Assembly (NCBI GenBank): GCA_964533785.1
Contig: CAZHNG010000004.1
Location: 1 to 53,956, forward strand
DNA from: JANQRV01 sp964533785
Lineage (GTDB): Bacteria > Bacteroidota > Bacteroidia > Chitinophagales > Saprospiraceae
DNA: 53,956 nt
Reading direction: 5' to 3'
Both the position numbers and the translations under genes were made by a program. The notes beneath the pieces were generated by a model, which made no database searches, was not told the origin of the DNA, and worked only from the letters and a program-made list of their open reading frames with translations. Of this stretch, positions 52,456 to 53,956 are shown one piece after another; the stretch's first letter is position 1; each line of letters begins with the position of its first letter.

Positions 52456-53398
52456 TTAGGCTGCTTTCACTTTAGTCTGTTGCTTTTCGGCATAGGCCAT
52501 TGCTGCTTCACGCACCCAGGCACCATCATCATGGGCTTTTCTGCGGGCACGTAACCTTTCCTTATTACAGGGGCCATTACCTTTCACTACGTTCCAGAAT
52601 TCTTCCCAGTCGATCGGGCCGAAGTCGTAGTGGCCTCTTTCTTCATTCCATTTCAAATCTGGATCTGGAATTGTTAAACCCAGAAAATCAGCCTGCGGAA
52701 CGGTATTATCGATAAACTGTTGTCGTAATTCATCATTAGTTTTTCGCTTGATTTTCCAGGCCATGGATTGCGCGGTGTGTTTAGATTCAGCATCACCAGG
52801 GCCAAACATCATAAGGGATGGCCACCACCAGCGATTNNNNNNNNNNCGCCATTTCTTTTTGTTCCTTGGTGCCCTGAGATAGGGTAAGCATAATTTCGTA
52901 CCCCTGGCGCTGGTGGAAACTTTCTTCTTTACAGATACGCACCATCGCCCGGGCGTAGGGCCCGTAAGACGTTCTCGTCAACATCACCTGGTTGATGATG
53001 GCGGCACCGTCTACCAACCAACCGATAGCTCCGATATCCGCCCACGTCAAAGTAGGATAATTGAAGATGCTCGAATATTTTGCTTTGCCGACGTGCAAAT
53101 CGCCGATCATTTCTTCGCGGGAGGCTCCCAGCGTTTCTGCTGCACTGTATAAATACAAACCGTGTCCAGCCTCATCTTGTACTTTGGCCAATAAGGCTAC
53201 TTTCCTGCGTAAAGAAGGAGCCCGGGTAACCCAATTCCCTTCCGGCAACATTCCCACAATTTCGGAATGGGCATGTTGGGAAATCTGGCGGATCAACGTC
53301 TTGCGGTAGGCATCCGGCATCCAATCTTTGGGTTCTATCTTTTCTTCGGCGTCAATTCTTGCTTGAAATCGTTTTTCCAGGTTCAATGCGTCTTCCAT
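52456..53398 (-). CDS. paaA: 1,2-phenylacetyl-CoA epoxidase, catalytic subunit A (interrupted by an assembly gap)
   Basis: PaaA is the di-iron catalytic subunit that epoxidises the ring of phenylacetyl-CoA. It is visible as two pieces. The upstream part (53398 down to 52847) carries the ferritin-like metal motifs KVQDEAGHGLYLYSAAETLG and CKEESFHQRQGYEIM. The downstream part (52836 to 52456) reads NRWWWPSLMMFGPGDAESKH and continues to the C-terminus. Ten N at 52837-52846 shift the frame by one. About 12 bases (four residues, usually QDAx before NRWWW) are expected, so the break is an artefact and the gene is most likely intact at about 315 residues. It is first gene of the paa operon. An operator-like dyad lies upstream. 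Confidence 0.93.
52837..52846. other. Assembly gap (10 N) in paaA
   Basis: The placeholder length of ten is not a multiple of three and creates an apparent frameshift in paaA. Confidence 0.99.
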
Positions 53399-53417
53399 AT
53401 CTCTACTTTTGCTTTTG

Positions 53418-53470
53418 CAAATATAATGCTTTTCAAAATAAGAACGAACATTCGTTCGTATTGTTCTTAT
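53418..53470 (-). promoter_or_regulatory. paaA promoter -7 box and TetR-like operator
   Basis: The minus-strand -7 box TATATTTG (53425-53418) lies 20 bases before the paaA ATG. The region upstream holds ACGAAC-ATTC-GTTCGT (53444-53459), a perfect dyad of the kind bound by TetR-type paa repressors. Partly overlapping it is a wider dyad, ATAAGAAC (53438-53445) with GTTCTTAT (53463-53470). Repressor binding would cover the -33 region of paaA and the upstream region of the divergent gene. Confidence 0.55.
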
Positions 53471-53495
53471 AAGCCAAAAAGATTATCTTCCTTTC

Positions 53496-53956
53496 ATGGA
53501 AAAATTGCTGCTTTTTGTTTTTCTGTTCCCTTCCATTCATTTAATTGGACAAACCAATTAAAAAGAGGCAGATGTACTTCGCTGCGTTCAAGCAATAAAT
53601 GCCAAGGCAGACTCTTTACAATCCATTGGAGCCGTGGAAAGAAGTTTCCAAATCAGATTTGACTCTATGCGTAATTGTGTTGAAGGACTTTCCCTCATGA
53701 ATTTCCAATTTGAAGATTTAACGGGAAAAAAGATTGCAATTGACAGTATTGAGACACCAGTTCTTGTGAAAGCTACCGCATCTTGGTGTAAACCTTGTTT
53801 GGCGGAAATTCCAGCCATCAATAAGATTGCGGAAGAATACGACGGTAAGTTTAAAGTTATTCTACTTTTCTGGGACGAAAAAGAAACCGTTGCGAAGATG
53901 GCTAATAGACTTGTTCGGCGGGATCATCAAACGGCTACAAGCGGCAAATTTTATAC
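53496..53956 (+). pseudogene. Thioredoxin-like (TlpA/ResA-type) gene with in-frame stop, truncated by window end
   Basis: ATG 53496 starts a signal peptide (MEKLLLFVFLFPSIHLIGQT). Codon 22 is TAA (53559-53561). Beyond it the same frame stays open to the window end and encodes NFQFEDLTGKKIAI, PVLVKATASWCKPCLAEIPA (redox motif WCKPC) and a following FKVILLFWDEKE strand. These are typical of an exported TlpA-like thiol-disulphide oxidoreductase. One base change would restore the frame, so this is a recent nonsense mutation, a sequencing error, or a gene restarting at GTG 53634 or ATG 53667 without its signal peptide. It diverges from paaA. Confidence 0.65.

Noticed and set aside
52456..52812. 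Separate 118-codon gene downstream of paaA
   Set aside because: It is the C-terminal part of paaA put out of frame by the ten-N placeholder.
1..53956. CRISPR arrays, tRNA or rRNA genes, prophage, complete insertion sequences
   Set aside because: The tandem repeats have 7-base periods without spacers; no tRNA cloverleaf, rRNA segment, phage gene run or transposase frame was recognised.

Overview
The window reads as chromosomal DNA from a free-living, probably aquatic Bacteroidota, most likely of the Saprospiria type. The evidence is: promoters of the Bacteroidota form TTG-N17-23-TAnnTTTG in front of several genes; weak or absent Shine-Dalgarno sites; a giant secreted protein with a type IX secretion (T9SS) type-B sorting domain; a DUF3276/PUR-type protein; an ECF sigma factor overlapping a combined inner-membrane and outer-membrane-barrel partner; and a two-subunit Na+/solute symporter. 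No rRNA, tRNA, CRISPR array, prophage or complete insertion sequence was seen. Four runs of exactly ten N (7187, 23387, 48729, 52837) are assembly placeholders. One of them artificially breaks paaA.

Layout. 1-5.3 kb: FAD oxidoreductase, cmk, a membrane protein, a cupin and an MscS channel. 5.3-8.8 kb: folK diverging from a DinB-TetR-hydrolase run, then a 5'-truncated glutamate-synthase-like remnant. 8.8-14.1 kb (minus): desaturase, topoisomerase IV subunit A, and arsR-arsM. 14.4-20.1 kb (plus): ECF sigma factor and its dual-membrane partner, ligA, and a MATE exporter. 20.1-27.4 kb: an acetate module (DnaQ-like exonuclease, cNMP/CBS/DUF294 protein, small and large symporter subunits, acetyl-CoA synthetase). 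27.8-37.3 kb: a 2262-residue adhesin-like secreted protein, a TPR sensor histidine kinase, and an unlisted 37-residue Gly-Gly-leader peptide gene. 38-49 kb: mostly housekeeping and envelope genes (Deg protease, VWA-like membrane protein, PUR protein, ABC exporter, RNA methyltransferase, guaB, tadA). 49.3-54 kb: a secreted lysyl-endopeptidase-like protease, the phenylacetyl-CoA epoxygenase genes paaA-paaB-paaC, and a thioredoxin-like gene with an in-frame stop.

The most distinctive features are these. (1) The 37-aa Gly-Gly peptide gene lies upstream of, and in the same direction as, a kinase with periplasmic TPRs. (2) The sigma factor is translationally coupled to one protein that appears to span both membranes. 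(3) Two unrelated families of heptanucleotide tandem repeats lie in intergenic DNA: [G/A]C[A/G]ATGA at two loci and CTAGCGT at five. (4) A perfect 19-bp-arm palindrome abuts the paaA stop codon. (5) A C9 tract lies inside the giant adhesin gene.

Limits: everything here comes from reading the sequence. Family names rest on recognised motifs, not on database searches, and promoter calls are consensus matches only.
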